Shown piece after piece: positions 44,583 through 53,967 of a stretch of DNA of 64,000 bases; positions within the stretch are counted from its first letter, which is position 1, and each line of letters begins with the position of its first letter. Made by a program: the position numbers and the translations under genes. This DNA comes from Bosea sp. Tri-49 (GTDB lineage Bacteria > Pseudomonadota > Alphaproteobacteria > Rhizobiales > Beijerinckiaceae): contig NZ_CP017946.1 of assembly GCF_003952665.1 (NCBI RefSeq), positions 4,338,501 to 4,402,500 on the forward strand. Reading direction: 5' to 3'. The notes beneath the pieces were generated by a model. The model saw nothing but the letters and a program-made list of their open reading frames with translations, did not search any database and was not told where the DNA came from.

Positions 44583-45602
44583 TTGGAACCCTTCGCTCCC
44601 ATTCTGCTGATCGCCCTCTCCGCCGGCCTCGCCTTTGCGCTGTGCCTGGTTTTGCGGCCCCTGATGATGCGCTATGCGCTGGCGCGGCCGAATGCGCGCT
44701 CCAGCCACCGCACGCCGACGCCGCAGGGTGGCGGCATCGCCGTGCTCGCCGGTGCTTTCCTGGAACTGGGGCTCGCGCTGGCCCTCATCCCGATGGAAGC
44801 GAGCGCAAAGCAAGGCCTCATCCTGGTGATGGCGGCGACCACCCTGCTAGCGCTCGTCGGCGCCTGGGACGATATCAGGCCGCTCTCGCCCGGCCTGCGC
44901 CTGCCGCTGCAATTTCTCTGTGTCGGGATCGTCGTCTTCTACGCCGCGCCTGAGGTGCGCCTGCTGCCGGAAGTGCTACCGCTTTGGGCCGAACGCGGTC
45001 TCGCTTTGATCGCCGGCGTCTGGTTCGTCAATCTCCTCAACTTCATGGACGGGATCGACTGGATCACGCTCGCGGGGCTGGTACCACTGACCGGCGCGCT
45101 CGCGCTCGGGGGGAGTTATGGCGTCATCGACCCCGCCACCAGCCTCCTCGCCGCGGCGCTGTTTGGCGGGCTGCTCGGCTTCGCTCCATTCAACAAGCCT
45201 GTGGCGCGCATCTTCCTCGGCGATGTCGGAGCGCTGCCGCTAGGACTGCTCGGCGCCTATCTGCTCTACCGCCTCGCCGGCACCGGCGCGCTGACCGCAG
45301 CGCTGATCCTGCCGCTCTACCACGTCATGGACTCGACGATCACGCTGCTGCGCCGCCTCGCGCGTGGCGAGAAGGTCTGGCAGGCGCACCGCTCGCATTT
45401 CTACCAGCAGGCGACCGATAACGGCTTTCGGGTCATCGAGATCGTCACGCAGGTCTTCTTGCTCAATCTCGGCCTGGTTGCACTTGCGGCGATCAGCATC
45501 ACCGTATCTGGATTCTGGGTCCAGCTCGCCTGCTTGCTGGCGGCCTTGGTGCTGACCACCAGCCTGCTTTACCGCTTCTCGCGCAAGCGGGCGCGGCCGT
45601 GA
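44583..45602 (+). CDS. WecA/MraY-like polyprenyl-phosphate sugar-1-phosphate transferase
   Basis: About 339 residues, some ten TM helices. Key motifs are ARPNARSSHRTPTPQGGGIAVL (first cytoplasmic loop), GAWDDIRPLSPGLRL, FVNLLNFMDGIDWI and ARIFLGDVGALPLGLLGAY, and AHRSHFYQQA. It would start lipid-linked O-antigen or capsule units by transferring HexNAc-1-P to undecaprenyl phosphate. The start is uncertain: TTG at 44583 or GTG at 44523; I favour the former because it leaves promoter room before mmcB. Overlaps the epimerase gene by 4 bp. Confidence 0.87.
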   Translation: MEPFAPILLIALSAGLAFALCLVLRPLMMRYALARPNARSSHRTPTPQGGGIAVLAGAFLELGLALALIPMEASAKQGLILVMAATTLLALVGAWDDIRPLSPGLRLPLQFLCVGIVVFYAAPEVRLLPEVLPLWAERGLALIAGVWFVNLLNFMDGIDWITLAGLVPLTGALALGGSYGVIDPATSLLAAALFGGLLGFAPFNKPVARIFLGDVGALPLGLLGAYLLYRLAGTGALTAALILPLYHVMDSTITLLRRLARGEKVWQAHRSHFYQQATDNGFRVIEIVTQVFLLNLGLVALAAISITVSGFWVQLACLLAALVLTTSLLYRFSRKRARP

Positions 45603-46531
45603 GTGGCGAACGCATCCTGCTCACCGGCGCGACCGGCTTCGTGGGCCGTCACCTCCTGCATGACCTTGCCGCCCGCGGCTATCGGCTGCGCACGGCCGGC
45701 CGTTATGCAGCTATCGGCGCTTCCGGCATGGAGCATGTCACCATCGGCGATCTCGGCGCGCCGATCGACTGGCGGCCTCTGCTCGGCGGCGTCGATCTCG
45801 TCGTCCACAGCGCCGGATTAGCCCACGCAGATGGCACGATCCCCGAAGAGCGCTACCGGGCGGTCAACACCGACGCAACGCTGGCGCTGGCGCAGGCGGC
45901 GCAAACGGCAGGCGTCCGGCGCTTCGTCTTCCTGTCCTCGATCCGGGCGCAGAGCGGGCCGATCAGCAATCAGCCGCTGAGTGAAGTTGATCCGCTGGCA
46001 CCGACCGATGCCTATGGCCGCTCCAAGCTCGCAGCCGAACAAGGCCTCGCCGGGCTCGACATCGACTGGGTCGCGCTGCGGCCGGTGCTGGTCTACGGGC
46101 CGGGTGTGAAGGCCAATATGGCGGCGCTGCTAAGGCTGGCGAACCTTCCCCTGCCGCTGCCGCTTGGCGCGCTTTCGGCCAAGCGCTCGCTGCTGGCAGT
46201 CGAGAATCTCGCCGAGGCGGTCGCCTTCGCACTGAGCGAAGCCTGCCCGGCAAGGCGCAGCTACATCGCCGCTGATCCGGAGCCTCTGTCGGTCGCCGAG
46301 ATGCTCGCCGCGATGCGGGCCGGCCTTGGACGCGGGCCTGGGCTGATCGCGGTTCCGCCGCCTCTGCTCGCGCTGGCAGCGCAACTCGCCGGGCGTGCAG
46401 ATGCCTATGAGCGCTTGGCGAACGGGCTCGTCGCCTCGCCCACCGCTTTGCTCAGCGCTGGCTGGCGACCGCCTTCGGAGACGAAGGCTGCTCTGGCGCG
46501 ATTGGCGGCGGACCCGGCTGGCGCCGGCTGA
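45599..46531 (+). CDS. NAD-dependent epimerase/dehydratase (extended SDR)
   Basis: 310 residues. Rossmann motif LLTGATGFVGRHLLHDL at the N-terminus; Ser in FLSSIRAQSG; YGRSK as the catalytic YxxxK. Probably a UDP-hexose 4-epimerase/dehydrogenase supplying the sugar for the upstream transferase, a pairing well known in QuiNAc/FucNAc-type O-antigen pathways (WbpV-like). Its 3' end overlaps the opposite-strand capD-like gene by 80 bp. Confidence 0.85.
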   Translation: MSGERILLTGATGFVGRHLLHDLAARGYRLRTAGRYAAIGASGMEHVTIGDLGAPIDWRPLLGGVDLVVHSAGLAHADGTIPEERYRAVNTDATLALAQAAQTAGVRRFVFLSSIRAQSGPISNQPLSEVDPLAPTDAYGRSKLAAEQGLAGLDIDWVALRPVLVYGPGVKANMAALLRLANLPLPLPLGALSAKRSLLAVENLAEAVAFALSEACPARRSYIAADPEPLSVAEMLAAMRAGLGRGPGLIAVPPPLLALAAQLAGRADAYERLANGLVASPTALLSAGWRPPSETKAALARLAADPAGAG

Positions 46532-48419
46532 AGTCCGGGATCGCCGCTTCGAGCACTGCCTCGGCGCCGAGTCGGTCCTGCGCCGCGAGCGCCCGCTCCA
46601 GCTCGTCGAGCCAGCTCTGCAAGCGGGCGCGGCCGGCGAAGATTGGCTTGGCCGCCATGACGCCGTCCAGCCCGGTCTCGGCCATCGGCTCATCCTTGGC
46701 GAAGAGAATCTCGTTCAGACGCTCGCCTGGCCTGACGCCGGTGATCGCGACCTCGATGTCGACGCCGGGCTCATAGCCGGCGAGGCGGATCATCCGCTCG
46801 GCGAGATCGATGATCTTGAGCGGCTGGCCCATCTTCAGCACATAGACGGCAGCGCGTTCATCCTGCGCCTCGTGCTCGGGCGCGTGCGAGGCTGCGGTCA
46901 ACACCAGGTCGCAGGCCTCGCGGATGGTCATGAAGTAGCGAATCATGTCCGGGCTGGTCACGGTGACCGGCCCGCCGCGTTCGATCTGCGCCTTGAATTT
47001 CGGCACGACCGAGCCGACCGATCCAAGCACGTTACCGAAGCGAACCGCAACGAGACGCGTTCCACGATTGCCGGCGGCAAATTCCGCGTCGCGAGCCTGG
47101 GCATACATCTCGGCGAAGCGCTTGGTTGCGCCCAGCATCGAGACCGGCTCGATCGCCTTGTCGGTCGAGATCATCACGAAGATGCCGGCGCCGGCGGCGA
47201 TCGACGCCTCGATGGCGGCGACCGAGCCGAAGATATTGGTCTTGATGCCTTCGCCCCAATCGGCTTCGAGATAGGGCACATGCTTCAAGGCCGCGGCATG
47301 GATCACGATGTCGGGCGCGAACGCCTTGAACAGCGGGCCGATGCGGGCTTCATCGCGGACATCGGCAAGTGCACCGGTGACCCGCATCGGCAAGTCCTGC
47401 ACCGCCAGCGCCTCGGTGACGTGAAACAGCGCCGGCTCGGAATTCTCGACGACGAGCAGCTCCGTCGCGCCGAAGGCGGCACAACGCAGGCAAATCTCGG
47501 AACCGATCGAGCCGCCGCCACCGGTGACGATGACGCGCTTGCCCTTGAGTAGGCCTTCGAGCCGCTCGCGGTCGATCTTGACCGAAGGGCGCACCAGCAA
47601 ATCCTCGATCTCGAGCGGCGCCAGCTCGCTGCCACGTATGCTCTCGCCGAGCGTATCGAGGCGCGAAATCGGGATGGCGAGTTTGCGCGTCTTCGCCAGC
47701 CACTTATCCGGCTCGGCCTCCGGCGCCAGGGCGCTCGGTGTTGCGACGATGCGGCGGAACGGCTCGCCGCGCTCACTGGCGTCGGTCGCAACGATCTCCA
47801 TCTGCGAGAGCAGGCCGAGCACCGGCACGCCCCGAATGGATTGCCCGAGATCGTCGCTGCGCGGCGAGAGAATACCGGCAGGACGCATCTTGCCCATGGT
47901 CCCCGATTCCATGGCGCGGATCACCATCTCGATATCGACGCCACGGCCCAGGAGCAGGGCTGGCAGCGTCGCTTCGCGCGCCGCCTGGTGCTTGGTGCGG
48001 GAGTATCTGAAATAACGATAGGCCAGGCGCGGGCCACCGAGCAGCGCGATCTGGACCAGCCAATAAAGGACGATCGTGATCTTGCCGAAGAAGAAATAGC
48101 CGTAGAGGTTCGGCGCGACGAGCACGTAGTCAACGACCAGCAAGGTCAGGGTCAGAACCGTGACCGCCCGGACGATGTTCGACAGGTCCGGCAGCGAGGC
48201 GAAGCGCCATTTCGAGCGATAGAGCTGGAAAAACCAGTAAACCGCTCCGGCATAGGCGACAAAGAAGGGCAGGATCGTCGGCAATTGCCGCATCCGCTCG
48301 TCGAACAGCCAGCCGTCGAAGCGCACGGCGAAGACGAAGACGATCGCGAGTGCGGTCATCGCCAGGTCATGAACGATGACGGCGAGCTTCTTGGCGCTCT
48401 GTTTGGAGAGGGTCAGCAT
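46452..48419 (-). CDS. WbpM/CapD-type nucleotide-sugar 4,6-dehydratase
   Basis: 655 residues. Four N-terminal TM helices (HDLAMTALAIVFVFAVRFDG to LVQIALLGGPRLAYRYF), a CoA-binding-like domain, and a C-terminal SDR dehydratase with VIVTGGGGSIGSEICLRC, DIVIHAAALKHVPYLE, STDKAIEPVSMLGATKRFAEM and RFGNVLGSVGSVVPKF. The catalytic Tyr is replaced by Met in SML, as in the WbpM group. Makes UDP-4-keto-6-deoxy-HexNAc for polysaccharide. Convergent with and overlapping the epimerase gene. Confidence 0.92.
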   Translation of the reverse strand: MLTLSKQSAKKLAVIVHDLAMTALAIVFVFAVRFDGWLFDERMRQLPTILPFFVAYAGAVYWFFQLYRSKWRFASLPDLSNIVRAVTVLTLTLLVVDYVLVAPNLYGYFFFGKITIVLYWLVQIALLGGPRLAYRYFRYSRTKHQAAREATLPALLLGRGVDIEMVIRAMESGTMGKMRPAGILSPRSDDLGQSIRGVPVLGLLSQMEIVATDASERGEPFRRIVATPSALAPEAEPDKWLAKTRKLAIPISRLDTLGESIRGSELAPLEIEDLLVRPSVKIDRERLEGLLKGKRVIVTGGGGSIGSEICLRCAAFGATELLVVENSEPALFHVTEALAVQDLPMRVTGALADVRDEARIGPLFKAFAPDIVIHAAALKHVPYLEADWGEGIKTNIFGSVAAIEASIAAGAGIFVMISTDKAIEPVSMLGATKRFAEMYAQARDAEFAAGNRGTRLVAVRFGNVLGSVGSVVPKFKAQIERGGPVTVTSPDMIRYFMTIREACDLVLTAASHAPEHEAQDERAAVYVLKMGQPLKIIDLAERMIRLAGYEPGVDIEVAITGVRPGERLNEILFAKDEPMAETGLDGVMAAKPIFAGRARLQSWLDELERALAAQDRLGAEAVLEAAIPDFSRRQPGPPPIAPEQPSSPKAVASQR

Positions 48420-48476
48420 GTGCGGCGGGGTATCTCGCTCCCTCGCCGCCTTGTCAACGCAGCTGGAAGCGCTCGC

Positions 48477-49073
48477 TCAGACCGCAGGGCGGCTCGCACC
48501 TAGTCCCGCGAGGATGAAGTCGATCATCTCTTCGATGCTCGGACCCGGCAATTCGGCGCACTGACCGAGCAGAAGCGGGTGACAGAAGCGCAGCATCGCC
48601 ATGCGCACGCAATGGGTCGCCGTGATCGGATCACGGGCGGTGAACTCGCCCTTGGCAATGCCGTCGGCGACGACGGCGCGCAGGATGGCGTCATAGCGCT
48701 CGATATGGCCACGGATGACGTCCCAGCTCTCTTCCATGGCGCAGGCGACCATCTCGTGCAGGCGGTGATTGTCAAGATAACGAGCCGTGTTGATGCGGCA
48801 GGTCGCAGCCAGAATGTCGCGCAAACGCTCGGCGGCAGGGCGCTTTTCAGCCGCGATCGCGGCAACGGTCGCCTCGAGCTCGGTCATCGAGCGCTCGGCG
48901 ACAGCCTCGTTGATCGCCTTCTTGGAGTCGAAGAAACGATAGACGTTCGCCGGGCTCATGCGCAGCGATTTGGCGATGTCGGCGACAGTGGTCTTCTGGT
49001 AGCCGATCTGGCGGAAGAACCGCTCGGCGACGTCGATGATGTCGTGCCGTGTATCGCGCTCTATTGTGCTCAT
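48477..49073 (-). CDS. TetR-family transcriptional repressor
   Basis: 198 residues. N-terminal HTH DIIDVAERFFRQIGYQKTTVADIAKSLRMSPANVYRFFDSKKAINEAV is typical of TetR/AcrR; the C-terminal ligand domain is helical and variable. The start at 49073 gives the usual length; a longer frame to 49379 is spurious. A nested palindrome lies 58 bp upstream, so it probably represses itself. No efflux genes lie next to it in this window. Confidence 0.92.
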   Translation of the reverse strand: MSTIERDTRHDIIDVAERFFRQIGYQKTTVADIAKSLRMSPANVYRFFDSKKAINEAVAERSMTELEATVAAIAAEKRPAAERLRDILAATCRINTARYLDNHRLHEMVACAMEESWDVIRGHIERYDAILRAVVADGIAKGEFTARDPITATHCVRMAMLRFCHPLLLGQCAELPGPSIEEMIDFILAGLGASRPAV

Positions 49074-49130
49074 GCCAGGGGCAACTTCCCGGTCTGGTGA
49101 CTTGTTCCCATAGGCCGTCTGCGGACGCCA

Positions 49131-49166
49131 TTGTTGAGTATGACGAATTTCGTCAGTCGTCAACAA
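49131..49166. promoter_or_regulatory. nested palindromic operator upstream of TetR gene
   Basis: An inner palindrome TGACGAA-T-TTCGTCA (49141-49155) is flanked by outer arms TTGTTGA (49131) and TCAACAA (49160), giving near-perfect dyad symmetry over 36 bp. It lies between cobQ and the regulator and is AT-rich against its surroundings. Two regulator dimers could bind. Confidence 0.75.
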
Positions 49167-49221
49167 ATTGAACGGCAAAGCTTTATTTGTGCGCTCCTGA
49201 CAATTTTTCGCCAACCGCCCT

Positions 49222-50706
49222 TCAACATTGGGATCGCGACCGGGCCAGTTCGAGCAACGCTTCCGTGTCGAGATGGCGCTCCAGATGCTCGGCCAGCCGG
49301 TCGAGCGCCGCCTCGACCGCGGGCTCGTAGGCCTCTCCGGCCGCGAGCGATTTCCCCGCCAGATTTTCGAGCCAGGCACGTCGCAGCGGGTCCGATGTCA
49401 GGACGCCATGGAGATAGGTCCCGACCACCCGGCCGTCGGCACTGCGGGCGCCTTCCGGCCTACCGTCGACGCGAAACGGCGCCCGTGCCCTGTCCGGCCC
49501 GTCGCTGGTGCCGAGATGGATCTCGTAAGCGCGGCCGATAGTGCCACTGTCGGGATGCTCGACCGCAACCTCCCGCACGGTCTTGTCCGGCGTCAGCTCG
49601 GTCTCGATATCGAGCAGGCCGAGGCCGGGAGCTGACCCGGCCGGCCCTTCCAGGCCAAGCGGGTCGCGCACGGTCTTGCCGAGCATCTGGTAGCCGCCGC
49701 AAAGGCCGAGCACATGGCCGCCGCGACGGCGATGGGCGAGGATGTCGATATCCCAGCCTTCCTCTCGCAGTCGGGCGAGGTCGCGCAGCGTCGTCTTCGA
49801 ACCTGGCAGGATCACCAGGGTGGCATCGCCCGGGATGGGCGCGCCGGGGCCGACGAAGACGAACTCGACGCCCGGCTCGAGCTTCAGAGGGTCGAGATCG
49901 TCGAAATTGGCGATGCCGGGCAGGACCGGAACCGCAACCTTCAACGCGCCCTCGCGAACGGGCGTGTCGCGCATCAGATCGAGCCCGTCTTCGGCCGGCA
50001 GGCGCACGGCATCGGCGAACCAGGGTACGACGCCGAAGCTCGGCCAGCCGGTAGCCATGGTGATCGTGTCGAGCGCCGGCGTGAATAGTCCGACATCGCC
50101 GCGAAAGCGATTGATCGCGAAGCCGCGGATCATGGCGCGATCGTCTGCATCGAGCACGGCATGCGTGCCGATCAGGCTCGCTATGACGCCGCCGCGGTCG
50201 ATGTCACCGATCAGCACGGCTGGAACGCCCGCCGCCCGCGCGAAACCGAGATTGGCGATGTCACGAGCGCGCAGATTGGTTTCCGCCGGCGAGCCCGCCC
50301 CCTCGACCAGGATCAGGTCGGCGCCGTCGCTCAGCCGCGCGAAGCTCTCCAGCACCTTGGGCATGAAATCGCCGCGCCGGCTGAAATCGCCCGAGGAGAG
50401 ATGGCCGGCGACGCGGCCCTGCAGGATGATCTGGCTGCCGCGCTCGCTCTCGGGCTTGAGCAGCACCGGATTCATGTCGACATGTGGCGCGACCCGGGCC
50501 GCCCGCGCTTGCAGCGCCTGGGCCCGGCCGATCTCACCATGCGCGGTGGCGGCAGCGTTGTTCGACATGTTCTGCGGCTTGAACGGACGCACCTTCAGGC
50601 CGCGATCGGCGAAGAGCCGGCACAGGCCGGCGACGAGCAGCGATTTGCCGACATTGGAGCCGGTGCCGAGCAGCATTAGCGCAGGGGTTGGGCGGGAGGA
50701 ACGCAT
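49222..50706 (-). CDS. cobQ: CobQ, cobyric acid synthase
   Basis: 494 residues. Amidates adenosyl-cobyrinate a,c-diamide at four side chains during vitamin B12 synthesis. N-terminal P-loop [33 protein letters not shown], and the class I glutamine amidotransferase domain with Cys in [12 protein letters not shown] and His in GTYLHGVL. It stands alone; the rest of the cob pathway is not in the window. No cobalamin riboswitch is visible upstream. Confidence 0.96.
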   Translation of the reverse strand: MRSSRPTPALMLLGTGSNVGKSLLVAGLCRLFADRGLKVRPFKPQNMSNNAAATAHGEIGRAQALQARAARVAPHVDMNPVLLKPESERGSQIILQGRVAGHLSSGDFSRRGDFMPKVLESFARLSDGADLILVEGAGSPAETNLRARDIANLGFARAAGVPAVLIGDIDRGGVIASLIGTHAVLDADDRAMIRGFAINRFRGDVGLFTPALDTITMATGWPSFGVVPWFADAVRLPAEDGLDLMRDTPVREGALKVAVPVLPGIANFDDLDPLKLEPGVEFVFVGPGAPIPGDATLVILPGSKTTLRDLARLREEGWDIDILAHRRRGGHVLGLCGGYQMLGKTVRDPLGLEGPAGSAPGLGLLDIETELTPDKTVREVAVEHPDSGTIGRAYEIHLGTSDGPDRARAPFRVDGRPEGARSADGRVVGTYLHGVLTSDPLRRAWLENLAGKSLAAGEAYEPAVEAALDRLAEHLERHLDTEALLELARSRSQC

Positions 50707-50985
50707 GGGCCCTGCCTAGCGCGCTTCAGGCATGGCCGGAAACGGCTGATGCTGTTCCAGCCTCAGAAAAAGCTCACCGATCCACGTCAGCGTCCCACTG
50801 CTCCAAAGGGGCGAAGAAGCAGCAGAAGCTGGCGTGAACCGGCTGAGGGGTAGAGAATACTGACTGCTGACGAATGTCAATATTCATCACTCCGCAGATT
50901 CTATCGCTTTTCGGAGACGATGCGCGCGGCCGTTGCGCGTGCTATGGCGGCCTCCCACCGTTCCTGAGCCAGCCGAAGTGCCGCG
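50707..50985. promoter_or_regulatory. divergent spacer between cobQ and aminotransferase
   Basis: This 279-bp spacer must hold promoters for both genes. An AT-rich stretch (50870-50910) contains GAAT-GTCAA-TATTC-like dyad sequence and a GATTC methylation site at 50897. I see no riboswitch, terminator or gene. Confidence 0.3.
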
Positions 50986-52137
50986 ATGAATCCGATCTTC
51001 TCCGCCCTTCCGACGACGATCTTCGAAACAATGTCGCGGCGCGCGCGCGAGCACCAGGCCGTCAATCTCGGCCAGGGCTTTCCCGACGATCCCGGCCCGG
51101 AGGATGTGCGTCGCAAGGCGGCGGAGGCCGTGCTCGATGGCTGGAACCAGTATCCGCCAATGATGGGCCTGCCGGAGCTGCGCCAGGCGACAGCCACGCA
51201 TTTTCGCCATTGGCAGAGCCTCGAACTCGATCCGGAAACCGAGGTGATGATCACCTCCGGCGCGACCGAGGCGATCGCCGGCGCGCTGATGGCGCTGGTC
51301 TCCCCCGGCGACGAGGTCGTGCTGTTCGAGCCGATGTACGACGCCTATCTGCCGCTGGTCCGCCGCGCCGGCGGCGTCCCGAAATTCGTGACGCTGACAC
51401 CGCCCGCCTTCGGGCTCAGCGAAGACGCGCTGGCGCGGGCCTTCTCGCCGAAGACCAAGGTGGTGCTGTTCAACAACCCGCTCAACCCGACCGCGACCAA
51501 TTTCAGCGCGGCCGATCTCGATCTGCTCGCCGATTTCTGCGTGCGGCACGACGCGGTCGCGATCTGCGACGATGTCTGGGAGCATGTCGTCTTCGACGGG
51601 CACCGCCACGCGCCGCTGATGAGCCGACCGGGCATGCGCGAGCGCACGGTCAAGATTTCGTCGGCCGGCAAGATCTTCTCGCTGACCGGCTGGAAGGTCG
51701 GCATGGTGATGGCGGCGCCCGAGCTGATGCGCGTGCTGGCCAAGGCGCACCAGTACATCACCTTCACGACACCGCCGAGCCTGCAGGCGGCCGTCGCCTA
51801 TGGCTTGGGCAAGAACGACGCCTATTTTGAGGGGATGCGCGCCGATTTCCAGCGCTCGCGTGACCGCTTCGCGTCCGGCCTGACAGATCTCGGCTTCAGC
51901 GTGCTGCCGAGTGCCGGCACCTATTTCCTCAATGTCGACATCGGCCCGCTCGGCGAAAGCGACGACGTCGCCTTCTGCCAGCGGCTGGTAAGCGAGCACG
52001 GCGTGGCCGCGATCCCGGTCAGCGCCTTCTATGCCGAGGGCGCGGTACGCAATGTCGTGCGCTTCTGTTTCGCCAAGCACGACGCGACGCTGGACAAGGC
52101 GCTGGAGCGGCTCGCAGCGCTGCGGATTCCGGCCTGA
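50986..52137 (+). CDS. class I/II PLP aminotransferase (kynurenine/cysteine-conjugate type)
   Basis: 383 residues. Fold type I aminotransferase. N-terminal NLGQGFPDDPGP is diagnostic of the KAT/GTK/methionine-aminotransferase branch; YPPMMGLPELRQA, ITSGATEAIAGALMAL, FNNPLNPTAT, ICDDVWEHVVFDG and the PLP lysine in SSAGKIFSLTGWKVG follow; the substrate Arg is in VRFCF. Substrate may be methionine or an aromatic keto acid. Ends base-to-base with the convergent TPR gene. Confidence 0.9.
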   Translation: MNPIFSALPTTIFETMSRRAREHQAVNLGQGFPDDPGPEDVRRKAAEAVLDGWNQYPPMMGLPELRQATATHFRHWQSLELDPETEVMITSGATEAIAGALMALVSPGDEVVLFEPMYDAYLPLVRRAGGVPKFVTLTPPAFGLSEDALARAFSPKTKVVLFNNPLNPTATNFSAADLDLLADFCVRHDAVAICDDVWEHVVFDGHRHAPLMSRPGMRERTVKISSAGKIFSLTGWKVGMVMAAPELMRVLAKAHQYITFTTPPSLQAAVAYGLGKNDAYFEGMRADFQRSRDRFASGLTDLGFSVLPSAGTYFLNVDIGPLGESDDVAFCQRLVSEHGVAAIPVSAFYAEGAVRNVVRFCFAKHDATLDKALERLAALRIPA

Positions 52138-53523
52138 TCAGGCCTTCCGAAGGGCTTCGACCAAGGCTGCGGCCCGCAGCAGCTTCGGTTCGCGTCGCTT
52201 GGCTTCGGCGGCGAGGCCATGACCGCGCAGCGTCTCGATCGCCATGACGAGCTCCGTGGTCGCTTTCTCGGCCTCGGCGCGCTCGCGCGTGCGGTCTGCG
52301 AGCTCCAGCCGCGCCTCGGCCCGATTGGCCGCGCTTTGTGCCCAGAGCGAGGGCACGATCTCGCGACGCCGGACCTCCAGTGCGGCGTCGAAGGCAGCGA
52401 TCGCCTCCTCCAGCACGACCGGCTCGCGATAATACGCGGCGAGGCCAGCCAGCGCAGCGCCGATCCGATCCTGCACCTCGGCCCAATCGAGCGGAACGCT
52501 CTCGCGGGGACGGTCTTCGAGCACGAGCTTGAAGCAGTTCACGGCCGCTTCGAATGCGGCGACGCCGCTGGCGCGCAAGCCGAGCGCGACATGCGCCTTG
52601 CCGAGCTCCCATTGCAGCCTCGCCCATTCGCGCGGCATATCCGCACGCGTCAGGCCGGACAGCCCGGCGCGAAAGGCGGCGACGCTCTCATCGAGCAGCG
52701 TCGCATCGTCCTCGGTCTCGCCAAGGCGCAGCAAGGCCTCGCCGAGCCTGGTCTGCAAGGTGGCCCAGAGCCGCGGCGCCTTGGCGCGGGTCAGATCGTC
52801 GAGGGTGATGCGATATATCTCGACCACCTGCCGCAGCAGCCTGCCGCCATCGTCGAAATGCGAGAGGCCGGTCAGCGAGCGCGCCAACCTGAGTTGCGTC
52901 TCGGCCCAAGGCACGGTTTCATCGAAATTGTCGAGCTTTGCGAGCATGCCGCGCAATTGCTCGATCGCCGCGACGAAAGCGGTCCTGTCGGAAAAGTCGG
53001 CGCCCTTGCGCGCCAGCGCATCGGCCTGCATCCAGGCATAGCCGCGCCCGCTCTCGGCGTCGGCCGAAGCTGCGATCAGAGCCGCTTCCGCGAAGCGCTC
53101 CGCCGCCTCGCCATAGGCCTTCGGGTTGAGCTGCAGGATCGCGGCGGCAGCGCGATCGCCGCGGCCAGCCGCGGCGGCCAGGAGCCGCTCCTTCGACATC
53201 TTGTCGAGTGCGATCGTGCCGTCGAGGTTTCGCTGCTCGGCCTGAGCCAGGATGCGATCCATCTCCGCAAGGCGCCCTTCGGCGAGCAGACGCGCCGCCT
53301 CCGTGCGCAGGCGGTCGAGTTCCGGATCGACGCCGGACGGCTTCAGCAGGCGGGCATGCAAGGCCTTGTAGTCGCCGGCCTTGCGGATGAGATCGTGCTC
53401 GATGCGGCTGAAATCGGTCTTGCCGGGCGCTGCCATCGAGGCGAGAACGCCGAGCAGCAGCGCGGGGGGGACGCCCTCGCGCTGCGAGACACGGGCCAGG
53501 ATGGTGGCGAGTTCCGGATTCAC
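52138..53523 (-). CDS. TPR-like helical repeat protein of unknown function
   Basis: 461 residues. All-helical. The C-terminal half contains three or four degenerate TPRs with a recurring P-x-x-WA-x-x-Q-x-x-LG-x-A motif (APRLWATLQTRLGEALLRLG, MPREWARLQWELGKAHVALG, VPLDWAEVQDRIGAALAGLA, VPSLWAQSAANRAEARLELA), a form common in rhizobial TPR sensors. No signal peptide or catalytic domain. GTG at 53523 has GGCGGG upstream; longer frames run into ridA. It follows ridA by 32 bp and is probably its operon partner. Function unknown. Confidence 0.75.
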   Translation of the reverse strand: MNPELATILARVSQREGVPPALLLGVLASMAAPGKTDFSRIEHDLIRKAGDYKALHARLLKPSGVDPELDRLRTEAARLLAEGRLAEMDRILAQAEQRNLDGTIALDKMSKERLLAAAAGRGDRAAAAILQLNPKAYGEAAERFAEAALIAASADAESGRGYAWMQADALARKGADFSDRTAFVAAIEQLRGMLAKLDNFDETVPWAETQLRLARSLTGLSHFDDGGRLLRQVVEIYRITLDDLTRAKAPRLWATLQTRLGEALLRLGETEDDATLLDESVAAFRAGLSGLTRADMPREWARLQWELGKAHVALGLRASGVAAFEAAVNCFKLVLEDRPRESVPLDWAEVQDRIGAALAGLAAYYREPVVLEEAIAAFDAALEVRRREIVPSLWAQSAANRAEARLELADRTRERAEAEKATTELVMAIETLRGHGLAAEAKRREPKLLRAAALVEALRKA

Positions 53524-53555
53524 GTTTCGAGCCCGCCACCCCTGCGCAATCGTGG

Positions 53556-53906
53556 TCAGACCGCGGCGATGACCGCGATCTCGACGGTGTACTGCGGGCC
53601 GGCAAGCTTGGCCTCGACCGTGGCGCGGCCGGGCGTGTTGCCAGCCGAGACCCAAGAATCCCAGACAGCGTTCATCTCGGCGAAGGTCGAGATGTCGGAG
53701 AGCCAGATATTGACCATCAGCAGCTTCGACTTGTCGGTGCCGGCCTCGGCAAGGAGCCCGTCGATGATCGAGAGGATGTCCTTGGTCTGCTCGCCGACGC
53801 TCTTGCCGGCCGCCTTGTCGGCGACCTGACCGGCGAGATAGACCGTATTGCCATGCACGACGGCCTTCGACATGCGGGGGCCGGGGGCAATGCGCTTGAT
53901 GCTCAT
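53556..53906 (-). CDS. RidA-family protein (second copy)
   Basis: 116 residues. Same family as the copy at 10.4 kb but a different subgroup: starts MSIKRIAPGPRMSKAVVHGNTVYLAGQVAD and carries the catalytic Arg in NTPGRATVEAKLAGPQYTVEI. Start has GGAGA nine bases upstream. In a minus-strand run after DUF1697 and YqaA-like genes and before the TPR gene. Confidence 0.9.
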   Translation of the reverse strand: MSIKRIAPGPRMSKAVVHGNTVYLAGQVADKAAGKSVGEQTKDILSIIDGLLAEAGTDKSKLLMVNIWLSDISTFAEMNAVWDSWVSAGNTPGRATVEAKLAGPQYTVEIAVIAAV

Positions 53907-53967
53907 GATCTGGTCTCCATCAGAATGGGCTTTGCTGGTAGCCCGATAGGCGAAGGTGCGCAAATGC

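Noticed and set aside
50707..50985. Cobalamin riboswitch for cobQ
   Set aside because: No B12 box or the flanking conserved core in the right order on the minus strand; the CCCACTG string is on the wrong strand and isolated.
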